DNA of 64,000 nucleotides from Neodontobutis hainanensis. Its lineage: Eukaryota > Chordata > Actinopteri > Gobiiformes > Odontobutidae. Position 1 is the first letter of the stretch. Every line of letters begins with the position of its first letter. The stretch spans positions 3,930,001-3,994,000 of the forward strand of contig JALDNG010000020.1 of NCBI GenBank assembly GCA_024349245.1, read 5' to 3'. Position numbers and translations under genes: made by a program. Positions 35,064-48,220 of this stretch are shown here, in pieces. The notes beneath the pieces were generated by a model. It did no database searches and had not been told where the DNA came from. It saw nothing but the letters and a program-made list of their open reading frames with translations.

Positions 35064-38000
35064 GGTAAGGATTTCTGTTCTTGCTTGCAATTAACCTATA
35101 ACCAAGAACACTGTGTCAGAACACTCAGGATCACCTCATGGGGCACAATCTATCTAGACTATATATTGACACGGTTAAGGTTACTGTTTGGTGGTGGGCT
35201 ACTTCAAATCTGTAACGCCTATTTAAGTCACATATCTCTGCATAATTACTTACAAACAAACATCTTTTAGTCCATTTATGGTCCCATTAATGGATAACAA
35301 CATGTTAAAAACATACGTTTTTTTTTTTTTTCATTTTGTAGATAAACTAAAGTTATCAGTTATAAGATGTTGCTCGATTTAAAAAAACTTCACTCTGCCG
35401 TTATTCAGCAAATAGCACAGCTTCCTTTTTATGCGTCCACAAAAACACTGCAGCCATGTTTTGAAACAATTAATCTGCATTTTGTTGAGCACTAATTAAT
35501 TAAGAGTTAGCAATAATTAAGAGCAGATGCAGATTTTTCTTCAGCTTTGTATTTAAACAAACCTGTGCAGATACATTACATTATGTGCAGTGCTACTTTG
35601 TCATTATAGTGCAGGTGTAGGTTCAGAACATTGTGAAAATTGGTCTTTAACTGTATTAAATTATCTGTGTGCATATAAGAAGTAATGTTTTAATCCAGGT
35701 TTAAACTAGAGCTGTGCTAAAAACTCATACAGCACTATACTAAAGAAGAGTAAAGCTAAAGAGTAGCTTTGTCACTTTTTTTTCCACATACTTTACTATT
35801 TTTACGTATGCTCAGTTTTTAAAATATGAGCTCTTCTTAAACGAGATAGCCATATATTTCATTTTAATCCATGCCAATTATATTTGCTGTGGGAAACAAC
35901 GTAGAGGCGCTGAATGTTCATTACGTCAGTTCCTTCTTTAGGCCACCTCTTCAGAGTGGCTTTTTCAAATGTCTTGTGAATTTTTATGATGTTACGCAGA
36001 AATAATGAGGCGCTCACTTGACCGTAACATCACTCGCCATGGAAACAGTTCACTTACTCACATAAGGTCTGTCTGGCTCTCATCTGCCACTGGCTGTCAT
36101 TGCCGTGCCGACAGATTTATTGGCCATGTCTCTCTCCAGCAGGAAACCCCAGCAATAGATCATATTGGGCCAAAGATGCCCTTTTTAAATTTAGAAAAAC
36201 AAGTTTCTGACTTGCACGAGTAAGGCATGAAGGACATGAAAAGGACATGAAAAAGCAAAGTCTGACTCAGTTTTGTTAATGATTGTGAGGTAATGTCTAA
36301 TATCATTAAACATCCTTTTGATAATGTTTCCTGTGATCTAACTTAGACAGTGTTTCAAACAGGAAGAGGAAGGGAGGGAAGCAAGGATAAATGTTAGCAT
36401 TTCTTATATTGGCCCAGTTTGCGTTCTACAGGAAGTTGGGGATTTACCACTACGTGTTGTATGTGGCACAGTCAGTGTATTAGCTGTAGATTTCTTTTCT
36501 GTGCACTGAACAGCGTCTGGAGAACTGGAATGGTTTAGAGAAGCAGGGTACAGCTGTATATCGACAGACTTCAAGTGTTAAAGTCTTTCCTGAACAAATG
36601 CATACTGTTACATACTCCACATATGCCTTTTTTAACAGTTAAATTATTTTTCTGTGATTTTTTTTTTACTGTAGTACTATGCTTTACAGTAACAGTCAAC
36701 CACAGCTACAAGTTTCTTGAGTGGTGCTGTGGTGGTGATTATTTAAATCTGTGCTGTCTGTAATAAGAAAGTACTTGTTTTAACATAAGATATCGTCCCA
36801 TTTAAACAGACCCAAACTGCAATGCCTCTTCGTGAAACATAAAAAAATAATGATATAGCTCCCTTGAGTATGGTATCATCACCTCAGCCCCCTGTTTTAT
36901 TTCAATGAGACAAGCTAAAATGTTAAATTTGCATCTTCTTTGAAGCTGGTGACCCACTAAAGTCTAATGTCCTTTTGTAGAGATTTCAATCACCGCTTCA
37001 ACAACCTGGCTCCAGTCAAATGTTATTGTGTTACACCTATGTGACCTATTCAAACAAGTGAATACATTAACCAGGCAGGGAGTGCATTTTGTCTAATGCA
37101 ATCAATCCGAAGACAAGCTAATATCCATGAAGTACTGTGGCTATGGCAAAACATCACCTTCACAACTCACTAAACGATAGGCGGCATTCATAGGTTCTTT
37201 ACAAAACAACACCTAATGTAAGGTTGTGTGTTACTCTGCCTACTCTGCCTAAACTCTGCCAAACGCCAGAAACTACAGCAGGACAGAACGAGTAGCAAGC
37301 AAACAATCACAAATATTTTTTTTTGTCTAATAGGCCACTTGATGCCAAATTCTACTAAAGCAGTGCAGCTGTAGCCTTCACTGCAGAGACTGTAGAGGAC
37401 TGGATGTGTCAACTGTCATTGTGAGTCGACGTATTTGACAGATTTGAGCAGCGCGTTGTGTCAGCAGTCTGGCTCCAGGTCGTTTTGTGCCAGGATTCAT
37501 TTAACTCTAAATCACTTCAACCACTTTCATTTTAGGGAATAATGCTTATGCTTGCAATGCCACTGATTCAAAAAGCTTTTATTCTGATTATTTCCAATTC
37601 TATTAATAAGATGTCAATATAGCCCTTTTTTCTTTTACTTGTCCCTGACTTTGCCCCTGAGCCTTTCCTTTCTGCTTTAACAAGTCATTTTGCAGCTGGC
37701 TTGTGTCCTGCGGCGTTTAATGGGTTGCCTTTCTTGTCTTGCTTTCTTCAAACTGGGGCCTTTATCTCTGCTGTGACAGATAACAGCACAACTGTGGATG
37801 AAAGTGACAGACCTTTTCAAAGGAGACGGACAAATGAATTCTTCTGTGTCGCTAAAATGGAACCTGTTTTTCCCTCTGTTGCACTTTACTTTCACACCTC
37901 GAGAAACTTTAAAGCTGGTGCTCACATCCGTCCTTTCTGTGTGGACTCTGCATGTCTGACTTATTATTTGTGTTCTGTCTGGGAACTCTATAGCTTTCTA

Positions 38001-38159
38001 AGTGTTTGCCTTGCAATTGTTCAGGAGGCAATTAATTTGAGCAGCAAAACAAAACAATTTTAAATAAAATTGTGCCTTAGTGCCCAACATTGTATTTTAA
38101 ATACAATAAAAGTAAATGAAATATGGTGAAGTCTTAATATTAGTAGATATATAGTAGAT

Positions 38160-38690
38160 AAGTTTTTATTGTCATTACACATTTTATACAACAATATTCT
38201 CTTTTAGAGCAATCCTATTTACAGCAGCAGGATACACTTTAACAAAATAAATAGGATTAAATACAGTTAATAAAAAGGATTGAATGTTCGTTACATGTGT
38301 ATAAGTATAAACTGTTCGGTGTTAAGGTGCATTATGTGAAGAGCAGTACAAGGTGCAAGTCTGTCTTAAGCTTCCAAAAAGGCTTTCACGGCCCTTGGAA
38401 AGAAACTCTTTTTTAGTCTTTGTGTCTGTGCCCTCATGACTCGGAGACTGCCAGAGGGGAGGGCATCAAAGTAACACTGTCCAGGTTGTGTGCGGTCAGA
38501 CCTGATCTTATTGGCTCTGTTTCTAAGCTGGGCAAAGTGAATTATTTCCAGGGATGGAAGAAGGGCCCCAATGATCCTTTCTGCAGTTTTAGTAATTTGC
38601 TGCAGGTCTTTCCTCTTCTACCAGGAGCAGCTGGAGGACCATCCATAGCACAAGAGTGGTCTTCCAGCCTTAAATATGCTATAAAGAGAT
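38160..38690 (-). mobile_element. Rex1/L2-like LINE 3-prime fragment
   Basis: Read on the + strand it begins with TTTTTATTGTCATTACA and passes through CACGGCCCTTGGAAAGAAAC, CTGCCAGAGGGGAGGGCATC, CCCCAATGATCCTTTCTGCA and GCTGCAGGTCTTTCC. These are the reverse complement of the C-terminal ORF2 and 3-prime end of a common fish LINE. It is 5-prime truncated and frame-broken. It resembles in style, but is not the same copy as, 26430-26700. Confidence 0.7.
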
Positions 38691-39759
38691 GAATAAAACT
38701 CTATTAAAAAAAGATACTGTTGTTGGGATACAATGTTGTCTATCCAGTGCTGTTATCCACAGTGTACCCTACTTTATACCCAAAACCTGTAGTGTAGTAA
38801 TGACCAACTAATTGTGCCAAAGTCATGTGAATTACACAAATATGAGTCATGAGCTACTGCAGCTCTTAGTCTGACTCGTACAGGATGTTTTATTTATGGT
38901 GGATTTTGCCAACATCTAAAAACAGACAGGGGAATGGCTGAATCTATATCATCCCGTAATGGGTAGAAGATGTATGAATGATAGACAGTATGGACAGTTC
39001 TTGTAAATGATAGTCAATTGTAATTCAGAGTTCTGGCGCATACTGGTTAGCTTTACAAAATTCAAAATAACTTTTCAGTTCAGCTTTCTTCAAATTTATT
39101 ACTTTACTTGAAATTTATTTCTGATAAAGTGCCACTCTGATACAGGACTAAAGAGGACCTTTCAGTCCAGATGGTTTTAGAAGCCAACCACTGTTGTTTC
39201 TTTTTGACATAAATCAAATCTCAAAAGGAAGCACAAAAGAAGACATAGAATATTGTTAAGAAATTCAAATGTAACCTTTCCTTTCTGCGTTTGTGATGTA
39301 AAGCTGAGTCATAGCAGTGGATCCAGTTAGACAGAACATGAATCCATTATTGGAGCATTTGAATCAGATAAAACGGGGCCCCTGCGTGGTCTCGCCTACA
39401 CTACAACGCCACCAGTTGTTTGTCGCTCTGTGTGACTCATGCTTATTCCCAGAGGAGCACCGACCTCTGGTCAAACGGATAAAGACACTGTGCATTGTTT
39501 GTATAAATTTACTGTCTGAATATAGGCTACAATGGACAACCTCACAGAGAGTCTTGCGTCACGTTTGCGTCTTATAGTGCTGATTTTACTTGCACTTGGT
39601 CTTTATTGAAGGAGCTTATACTGTCTGCCCCGTTTGGGTGCTCACACTTTTTACACACATCTGTCAGTTTAAGTGAGTGCACCAGACTTGAGATCTAGTC
39701 ACGTGTTACTTCCTGACAATAAAAGCTTTTGAAGTAACTGGTGCTGTAAATAAAAGTGT

Positions 39760-40060
39760 ATTTGGATGGGTTTTAGATGAATTTGAACAAGTTTTGGTTG
39801 AAATTGAGTCGGTTTTAGATGGATTTTAACAGGTTTTATTTGGATTTAAACAGGTTTTATATGTATTTAAACAGGTTTTAACAGACTTTTAGAACGACAA
39901 ATAAAATAAATCTGATTTTTATTCATCTAAAACCTTTTCAACTCCGTCCTAAACCTGTTCAAACCCTATTAAAATATAGTCCCAAATATATCACCTACTC
40001 AATGTATTGGGGGGCCACATAAAACATTGCAAAGGGCCACATTTGTCCCCCGGGTTAAGA
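39760..40060. repeat. Degenerate tandem and inverted repeat of GGTTTTAGATGGATTTAAACA-type units
   Basis: Between 39763 and 39890 the words GGTTTTAGATG, GGATTTTAACAGGTTTTA and ATTTAAACAGGTTTTA recur about every 25 bases. 39920-39970 carries the same motifs on the other strand (CATCTAAAACC, CCTAAACCTGTTCAAA). It ends in GGGGGGCCACATAAAACATT and AAAGGGCCACATTTGTCCCC, resembling the end of a hAT-type element. The family is uncertain. Confidence 0.45.
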
Positions 40061-42604
40061 TATTTGGCCTATATGTATATGTGTATATGTCACCCTTTCC
40101 TATTTCTTCTTTGTGTTGTCTAGACTGTACTGTTGGTATTGTATTGCTCCATTTCCTCTTCTTTTTTAGTCAAGCCTCATGGGAAGAGCTTTGGCTGGAG
40201 ACAGATGCTACCATGCATTAAAAGCTGAATTCATTGTTTTTGGTCATCAGATTGTTAAATGGAGACTGCTTCTGAAAGAAGTGCACAACATAGAAGACAC
40301 GGGGCACTATAAGACCAAACACTACTCCACTGCAGTAACATAAGCTGTACTCTGATTTGCAAATGAAATATATCAGCCTTATAGTGCTGTTATATACTGA
40401 AAATGTAACTGATGATTTTTGAAGTGCATGCTTATAAGAGTAGAAGTCTAAGTGTTAATCATTCAGCCAAGGTTCTGTGGTAAAACGTCAGCGCACCTTT
40501 AAGTCGATGCAGGAGGAGAGAGCGCTGAGGTGTTTTTTTCTCACCTTAGAAAAGATGAGACGCTGCACAGACACAAACAGCTGCTGACTGGGCCTTAAAT
40601 GAGCTCCGAGGGAGACAAACACAGGCACCAGGTAGAGCAGACAAAAACAGCATCTGCACAGACACCTCAGAGCTGTGTGTGACATTAGCACCATACAACC
40701 TGCCTCTGAAGCTCATAATTTATGGACATAATGGATCTTAGAAGGTTCACCTCCTGACAGGTTTTCCAAATGTCTGTCCAAAGTATGTATTTTCTTGTTT
40801 TCATAAACACCCGATACAGTAGGAGAAGGGAGGAAAACAGGCAGATCAGTGCATGCACATAGATGTAATAGTTAGCGTACATGATTGACCATAGATGTGG
40901 AATAAAAAGGATTTCGACTGTGTGAATATTCATTTCACTTGAATAAAAAACACACTTTTGAGTAAAGTCTCTGAATCTCTGGTGTTTGCATTTAATTCTA
41001 TCTGTTTGAATAGGCTGCGTTATAGTGGCCTTCACCTGGACTGACTGTGTGAGTGTGATGTGTAAACCAGTGGGCATTTCCCCGTCTTTGAGATAAAGAG
41101 TCAGAGCTGAGGAGCAAGTGGAGAGCGTCTGGATAATTCAGAGACAGCCGACAGAAGCAGATGGTCAGGATCATACAGGAATAGGCCTCTATAATTAAGC
41201 CTCATGGTGGCAGGCTAAAGAAGAGAGACAAATTGAATCTGTGTTTTGACACAGTTGCTGTATCTTTCTGCGGCTATATCTCAAGGAATAAGGAGGAGTA
41301 GACTGACTCTTAGCATGTGATCTCAATGTATGTTGCTTTGATAATTACAGGTTTATCAGCCTGCAAAAGTTTACTTAGGCTCTAAAATGAGATCTAGCAT
41401 TTATGTGCACAAACTAAAGTAACACTACATAGCCTCAGAATCATTAAAATATATAGTGTCCAGGTTGTTTTAATGGTACTCATGTAAAAGGAACATTCAA
41501 TCCTCAGGGCACAGTGACAGGGCACAGTACCATTTGAGAACACACATCTCATCAGATCAACACAACTTTTCCATTTTCTTTTAAATAAGACACAAATTGA
41601 GACATAACAATCCCATAATGTCATTGCAGCAGGGAATTTGCAGAGTGTCATAAACTAGGTGCAAATCCTGAAAAGTTATGCAGTGTATGTATCTCTTAGA
41701 CTCTTCATGTCCAATGTTGAGACCAGGAGCACTTTGATAACTTTGATTTCTACTTCCAAGAGAAATAAAAATTTACTGAGGTTACTGTAAAGTAATCACA
41801 GTCTAATAGACGACCCATAGCGCTGGTGATGCATCTTTGTAATTTGAGATCCTAGCAGCCCTCTGCTGTGTCCCATCAGGGTCGCTGACCTTGAGTCTCT
41901 GCAGCGTGGGACTCTGGGCTAAAGCCAAACATATCACGAGCTCTCAACGCATCTCCTCCGGCTTTTTATTTGCACTCGGCTCCCTTTGGCTCTTCTGCTG
42001 TTTACTGCTTTAAGCCTAACCGAGGAGGAGCCTTAGATTGTAAGTCTCTTGAGATCAGAGGCAGCTAAAGCATGAGAGAGACAGACAAGGAGTGTTTCAC
42101 TGGATACATGCAATACATCTGAGCTGCGGTAATGCTCTAGATGAGGAAAGGGCAGGAGCGGCTGAGTAAAGAATGAAGGAAAGCTTCTTTTCATATTACC
42201 TCAGAACTTCCAAGTACATGCATCTCATTGTGGCTTTGTAACCCAGAATAGAAAGAAAAATGTAAAGCAGACTTGAATTAGGAATTGACTAGGAATTGAG
42301 CACAAAGTACTCCCGAGTTGCGCTCACACTGCCCCTAAATGTGACCCAAAGATGAAGTAGATATTACTGATTTGTCCTAGATTTATTCAAACTCATTAAA
42401 CATGTGCAACAATACATACACAGCTGCTCACTTTACACTAAACAATTGTGTGTGTGGGTTTAAATAAATGAATAAAAAAAAAAAATACCTCGTGTTGGCT
42501 ACTGCCTTAGTTAATATAACGTCATCAATCTCCATTAAATGTCTTGGCATTAAATAGGCTTATACAAAATTAAAACCCCAACCAAAGTGTCAGTTTTGCG
42601 CACA

Positions 42605-42720
42605 ATATTCAGATTTGGACTTTGCGGACTTAAATTAGACTTGTACTTGATTCAAATTGACTTGGACCTTTCTTTAGTGACTTGGACTCATACTAGTCTT
42701 TAATGACTTGACTCAGAAAC
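42605..42720. repeat. GACTTGGACT-type simple-motif repeat
   Basis: TTTGGACTTTG, GACTTGTACTTGA, GACTTGGACC, GACTTGGACTC and GACTTGACTC occur in succession. This is the opposite-strand counterpart of the CAAGACC-rich stretch at 2600-2935. Confidence 0.4.
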
Positions 42721-44152
42721 TGCTCTCTCCATATGATTAAGGTAATAGAAGACTTAGGAGGGTGTGAGTCAAAAATACAACAAGTCAATCTGGACATGTG
42801 TCCAGAAAAACAGAAATAAGTAAAAATTTAAGTTCTGGAGGGGGCCTATGACTTCCAGACACTGAGGAAATGGACCGATGCTGGCGCTCAAACCTCCAGG
42901 GCTTCTGTGGGAATCGGGTGGAGACAACTTCAAAGTGATGGTCTTGTTGTGGCTTTGTTGCTCATTTGTAGCCACTTGCCGCAAACCTTTTTCTTTGTTC
43001 AGAAAATTTAATGTGGTGGTACCCCTGCTGTTTTATTAATAAACCTACTGGGTTTTGACTATCGCCACTTTAATCCTTAATGAGGTCATTTGAAAACAGT
43101 GCCACATATATCACTTTAAGGTTTGTTCTACTTGTTGGGGCTAATTTCTATGATTTTGCTCAGAAATAAAAAATTAAATAAAAAAAAACAACAAATATAA
43201 TGTCTGCCATTTGGCTAATTTAAAAAGATGATGGAGACCTTGGGTGCACTGTATCCCACTGTGCTCAATTTTCTCTTAATTCTCTCTCAAATACATGCTT
43301 TATTTTTAGCCTGGGCTATGGAGTACAGCTCTAAGTGTTTGTCTCTTCAGAGGCCATTTTTCATTCACCAAACTTCACCGCCTTAAGCCCTAATTCCCCT
43401 CAGTGTCTCAGTCTCCTTTTGTCTGTGCAGTGTTTATATCTTGCCCTATTACTCCGCTCCATGTTGTTCCCATTAGCTGTGCAATGCTTTTCTATTTGTT
43501 ATTGCAATGCTGCGTTTGCTTTTAGATTTTCAATCCACTAATGGCTTCTCTGCAGTGTTTTCAGTAATAAACATTTTGAATACTGTGACATTTGACAGCA
43601 GTGAAATGAAGAAACAAACAAACTTGTTTTTTAAAAGATGCAAAGAGAGAAAGAGATAACGCCTTTGAGGGTAGTTTTAATTAAAGGGGCAAAGTGATTT
43701 CAATTTATATCTATGAAAGGACATTAGCAAAAGAAGGATACAAGTAATGGTCATCAGAGCAGGTTACAGTATAAAACAAAATGAGGAGCACCTTGTCCTC
43801 AGCTGACTGCATGAGTCATACACACAATACAGAGCTATTGCAGGATTGAAATAGCGTCAGTCATGTGGTAGCAGTATGTAAAGGTAATATACATGTAGTA
43901 TATGTAGGACCTGGCCATGAGGTCAAATGGCTATACCTCTGATTTAAAGGATTTTGAATAGTAAGTGCTTGCTTGCATAATTTTTGGCATTTAGGTGGAA
44001 ATAACATGGCTTGCCCAGATATTATTTTTAAGATAATATAATTAATGCATTTATGCTTTATGCATGTATAATTTAGTTTAAAGCAATGTTGAAATAGACC
44101 TAATGTCCAACAAGTATTTTCTCTGGCTAACCACCCTCTCTTTTGTGTCCAG

Positions 44153-44426
44153 TCTGAAGGCGGTGTTCTCAGCCCCTCCCTCCAGCAGTACATTGGACCT
44201 CTCCGGGATCCCTCTGACGGCCCGGGACATGGAGAGGCTCTGTGCTCATCTGCAGCGCTTCACCTCCACGGTGGTCAGTCTGGAGCTGGGCTTCACAGAG
44301 CTTACTGACGAGGCCTTCCTGCTTCTTCTGCCCACACTGGCCGCTCTTCCCAATCTGGAAACACTGGCCCTGAACGGGAACAGGCTGACCCGAGCCATCC
44401 TGAAGGAGCTCACGGACGCTCTCAAG
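44153..44426 (+). CDS. lrrc75a: lrrc75a coding exon (homologous to exon 4), leucine-rich repeats
   Basis: This 274-bp exon follows the acceptor TTTGTGTCCAG and ends at the donor GTCAGG. Its first base completes the split cysteine codon (C-L-K-A-V-F). It encodes the LRR core: LDLSGIPLTARDMERL, VVSLELGFTELTDEAFLLLL, and LPNLETLALNGNRLTRAILK ending ELTDALK. The LxxLxLxxNxL pattern is clear and closely matches vertebrate LRRC75A. The outgoing junction is phase 0. An intron of only 149 bp separates it from the last exon. Confidence 0.96.
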
Positions 44427-44575
44427 GTCAGGACATTATCAGTTTTAAGGGTTAGGACTCTAAGTTATTGTTGTGTTCCTCATTCTGCTATTAAGATAGC
44501 AATGACAGTTTCTCAGTGATATTTAATTTGTTTTGGTGATACCATTACTAACAGCCTTATTATTATGTATCCTAG

Positions 44576-45166
44576 GACCCCAGCAGCTTCCCGAGTGTAA
44601 CGTGGATTGACTTGGGCAACAATGTGGACATTTTCTCGCTGCCACAGCCTTTTCTCGTGAGCCTTAGGAAGCGTTGTCCAAAACAAGGCAACCTGCCCAC
44701 CATCCTGGAGTTTGGAGAAAGCCAAGCCAGCGACCCTCCCGAGATGCTGAGAGGCTTGGAAGAGGAGGACGAGACGGATGACACCAACCGGACTGAGAGC
44801 ATGGGAGAGCTGAGGTCAGAGGTGGACGCCGAAATGGACGGGGAGACAGAGATTGAGGAGATGATGGAGGAACTGCTGGACTTTGACAGAGAGACGCAGG
44901 GTAAAGATGAGGAAGATGATAGCATGTGGACTGTTGAGGAGCAGCGAAAAAGTGTACGACCACAGAGGAGGACTGGCCTGGACAACCAGAAGAAAGAAGA
45001 ACCTGCAAAGAAGGCTATAATGGAGGACGAAGATGACACGCAGAGCCGGTCCTCACATATGTCCTGCTCCAGCCAATCGCAGCACTCTTTAGGAGCTGCC
45101 GAGCCAATGAGGGTCGAGATGGAAGACCTGGATGAGGCGACAGACCGGTCGGACCATTTGACCTGA
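44576..45166 (+). CDS. lrrc75a: lrrc75a terminal coding exon with long acidic tail
   Basis: It follows the acceptor ATGTATCCTAG and ends at TGA (45164-45166): 196 codons plus stop. The first about 45 residues are the conserved family segment, DPSSFPSVTWIDLGNNVDIF continuing through SLPQPFLVSLRKRCPKQGNL and PTILEFGE. The remaining roughly 150 residues are acidic, low-complexity and not conserved in the human protein as I know it (for example EEEDETDDTNR, EIEEMMEELLDFDRE and MEDEDDTQSRSSHMSCSSQS), so the fish C-terminus is much longer. The long antisense frames over this exon are mirror images of the acidic codons and are not genes. A possible polyadenylation signal AATAAA is at 45634-45639. 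Confidence 0.93.
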   Translation, partial: DPSSFPSVTWIDLGNNVDIFSLPQPFLVSLRKRCPKQGNLPTILEFGESQASDPPEMLRGLEEEDETDDTNRTESMGELRSEVDAEMDGETEIEEMMEELLDFDRETQGKDEEDDSMWTVEEQRKSVRPQRRTGLDNQKKEEPAKKAIMEDEDDTQSRSSHMSCSSQSQHSLGAAEPMRVEMEDLDEATDRSDHLT

Positions 45167-47872
45167 CGCTGTGAGCTGCTCATCTCTGTGTCCAATTCCT
45201 GTCTCGTGTCAAGTCCCGTAAGAGGCTGTGTTGTTGGAAGGATGTAATCCATATGAACATGCCACTGGATAGTCCCTCACTGTTCAGATTTGTGAGCAGC
45301 TGCTACGGCAGTAAGGCAGCAGCCGATCAAGGTGACTGTCACATGAGATGACAGTCCTCAACAGGACATCTGCCAATCACCACTGCTGTTCAAGTGTAAA
45401 TGAAGGGAATTTACAGATTCAAATGGATTATATGTAAGGGATTGAAGGGATTATATGTACGTAGTTTTGACATTTTTAAAAGTCATATGCCATTCATCAG
45501 CATCAGGCAGTAGTCTTGCTCGAAAATGTAAATCCATAGGGATAGCCTGCCAAAGATTCTCGAAAGAAAATTCAGATTGTAAATTTAAGTGGCACACAAA
45601 GTTTTTGCTTAAGTTATCTAAATCTGAATTTTTAATAAACAAAGAAATAGTATATATCAAATTTCAAGCCTACACACCAAAATAATGTGGTTAGAAGTAG
45701 AGCTGCTGCATCTATACGGTGTGGTCACACAGAAACCAGCCTAATCGTTCTGCTCCACAGTTCCCTGCACACTGCTAACAGAACGTAAAAGAGCAAGGTC
45801 CTTGCTTTTAAAACGAACAAATAGATGTAGCAGAGTCCATGGCGTCTTTCACTGAGGCTGTCAAAAGAATCACCGCCAGACTTTTTCCCGACCTGTGCCT
45901 GCGCTTATACATGCAGCACACGGCAGGAATATGTAGTCACGACGTGTGGAGAAATCAGAGTGGTTTAATGAAGGGTGGGGGGCAGTAAAACGTGTGGCGA
46001 AGGGGTATGACACGTAACTACCACATCTTCAACCAGCTGACTCCTTTTGATTGCTGTATTTGGATGTATACACAGCCAAGATAAAGCAACATGGAGGCCA
46101 GCAGTCCACAGGATATCACTGACACGCCCACTTAGAAACCCCTCCAGAGCGTCTGTGGATGTTGTGATGCTCGTCTGAAGGTCAACTCAAAGCAGGGAGG
46201 GGGCTGCATTTACACATGCAGCTCTGGTGGAAGCCATGTGTTAAAAGGGACCTCCTGCTTGATCCGACTCCGTCTAGTGGTACAACAGGCCGCCCGGGTC
46301 GGCACTTTCTGAGCCTCCTCTTTAATACAAAACACATTGGCCTGTTTGGCATATAATCAAGACTGTTAATATTTGTAAAGAATAAATACAACATATAGTC
46401 CCTTTAAAGCTTTCATATATATTGTGTTGGAGAATGTTAACTTAATTCAGGTCCTTGCTCCTGGGATTACCTACATGTGCCTGTAACACCTCCTGTTACT
46501 GGTTAAAGGAAGTCAGTGCCCTAATGTTTTGAAATCCATTTGCCAAACGTTGAAAAAGGCCTCCCTCCCACATACATATCTTGAAAGCCAGTTGGATTGA
46601 CAAATAGACAAATAGAATCAGTGGAAATGAACAGATGTACATTAGTGGAAGAGAGGAGAAAATTAGTCATCTAAAAGCAACCAAACTCAAACACATTATA
46701 GGTCTAATGGAAACTGGGAGAAAACATACAACAAAATGTTTGAAAGGAAATCGGCTCGATTAGGTCTTTGTGTACAATAGATTATCTTATTGCCATACAT
46801 CCTAAAGCAAAGTGCCCGGCTATTGCATCAAATATTTAGTGTCCCTTTCTCAACATAATCCAGGTCATGTTCACTCCAGGGTGCTGCTCACTACTGGGTT
46901 ACAGTGCTGTGTTATATTTAAACCATCCTGCTCGTGTCTGCTAGACCCCCCTGTCCAGCTTGTGTTCTCCCATCATGTGTGACCTATACTTCTCACAAAC
47001 CTAATAATCCAATTGTGTTTTGGGATGTACAGTTTTTATACATGCATATAAATGGATTCTTTAGGAAGACAAATTATTAAATGATAGATTTATGATCAAG
47101 CAATATGTGAATGATCATAGAAACAGATAATACTACAGTATAACTTTATAGTTTAGCTTTGATGGTGAAGTTCACACTAATGCATTTTCATTTTACAATA
47201 CGAGTTATTTGTATTTTTTTTGTGGCATCTGAAGTATTTTTCAATGGGGTTATGATGTCTGGCCAACCTAGTCTAGCAGTGTCAGAGCTTTTCCAATGGT
47301 TTAGATTTTTAGCTTGTATGGACAGGTGTCCAGTGTATAAAGTGATGAAAATAGTTCGTATTTAAAGCTCAGAAAGGGGCCATTTACACAAAAACGCTCG
47401 TCAGGAAAACACAACAGACGTGCCATCTGCATTTTCTGTTTGCTACTTCTGCTACCCCTTCTTCTGTAGATACTGTTGCGTCTATGATTGTTTTCAGAGA
47501 GGACGGCAGTCTCACAGTTTACGTTTTTGTGAATTGAGAATGCCGGCCTTTAGTAAATGGGAGGTCAATCATTGTGGATTCAGTAAAACGCATTGTCGTG
47601 TAAACAGTCTCTAAATGAATCCCACTGCCATCATTATGGTTTATGTGGAATATGTGCATGCTTATGACGTAACATAATACGCACATAGAAATGGAGTTCA
47701 GGTTACTGTGCCAGTCTTTCTGGCACACAAGGCATTTTAAAAAGCTTCACTGTTAAAGCTGTTTTAACATAATAGGCGTTATAACAAAATATCTGTACAA
47801 CGAAGCATACACAGACTTATACGTAATTACAAGTAATAGACCATGTTTTCTGAAAATTGTGTTATAGTGTGG

Positions 47873-48220
47873 AAATGGTAAATGGTAAATGGCATGCATT
47901 TATATAGCGCTTTCCTGCACTCTTCTCGGGCACCCAAAGCGCTTTACATCGTGCTTCCACTCACCCCATTCACACACATCCACTCCTGGGGCAGACAGAG
48001 AGGGGGGCTGCCACACAAACGGCGCTCAACCTTCTCCTACCACCACCAAACACACCTCTACAATCACACACATTCATACACCAGTGCTACGGACACTGGA
48101 GGCAAGGTGGGTTAAGTGTTTTGCCCAAGGACACAACGACAATTTGAACAGGGCAGAGCTGGATTCAAACCGCCAACCTTCCGGTTATAGGACGACTGCT
48201 CTACCACTGAGCCACTGCGC
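47873..48220 (-). mobile_element. tRNA-derived SINE, full-length
   Basis: On the - strand it begins GTGGCTCAGTGGTAGAGCAG, a tRNA-like A box, with a B-box-like GGCGGTTTGAATCC. The body contains GTGTCCTTGGGCAAAACAC and GCGCTTTGGGTGCC. It ends in a (CCATTTA)n tail, seen on the + strand as AAATGGTAAATGGTAAATGG. The same head is found in the partial copy at 50645-50841, and the middle in the fragment at 60015-60080. Confidence 0.85.

Larger units (their letters stand above)
18622..44152 (+). other. lrrc75a: lrrc75a intron 3 (25.5 kb), repeat-rich, hosting an antisense kinase gene
   Basis: Bounded by donor GTGAGT (18622) and acceptor TTTGTGTCCAG (ends 44152). It carries the - strand kinase frame at 28809-32342 and most of the transposable elements in the window: Tc1-like (20967-22215), RTE-like LINE relic (24060-24870), Harbinger-like MITE (24944-25591), nested LINEs (26430-28700), hAT-like copy 2 (33458-35055) and a Rex1-like 3-prime fragment (38160-38690). 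In 35064-38150 and 38700-44152 I see no exon on either strand; these are AT-rich with short low-complexity runs. Confidence 0.8.

Noticed and set aside
44572..45252. 226-residue - strand frame rich in serine
   Set aside because: It is the mirror of the acidic codons of the lrrc75a terminal exon, whose sense frame matches a known family with correct splice phases.
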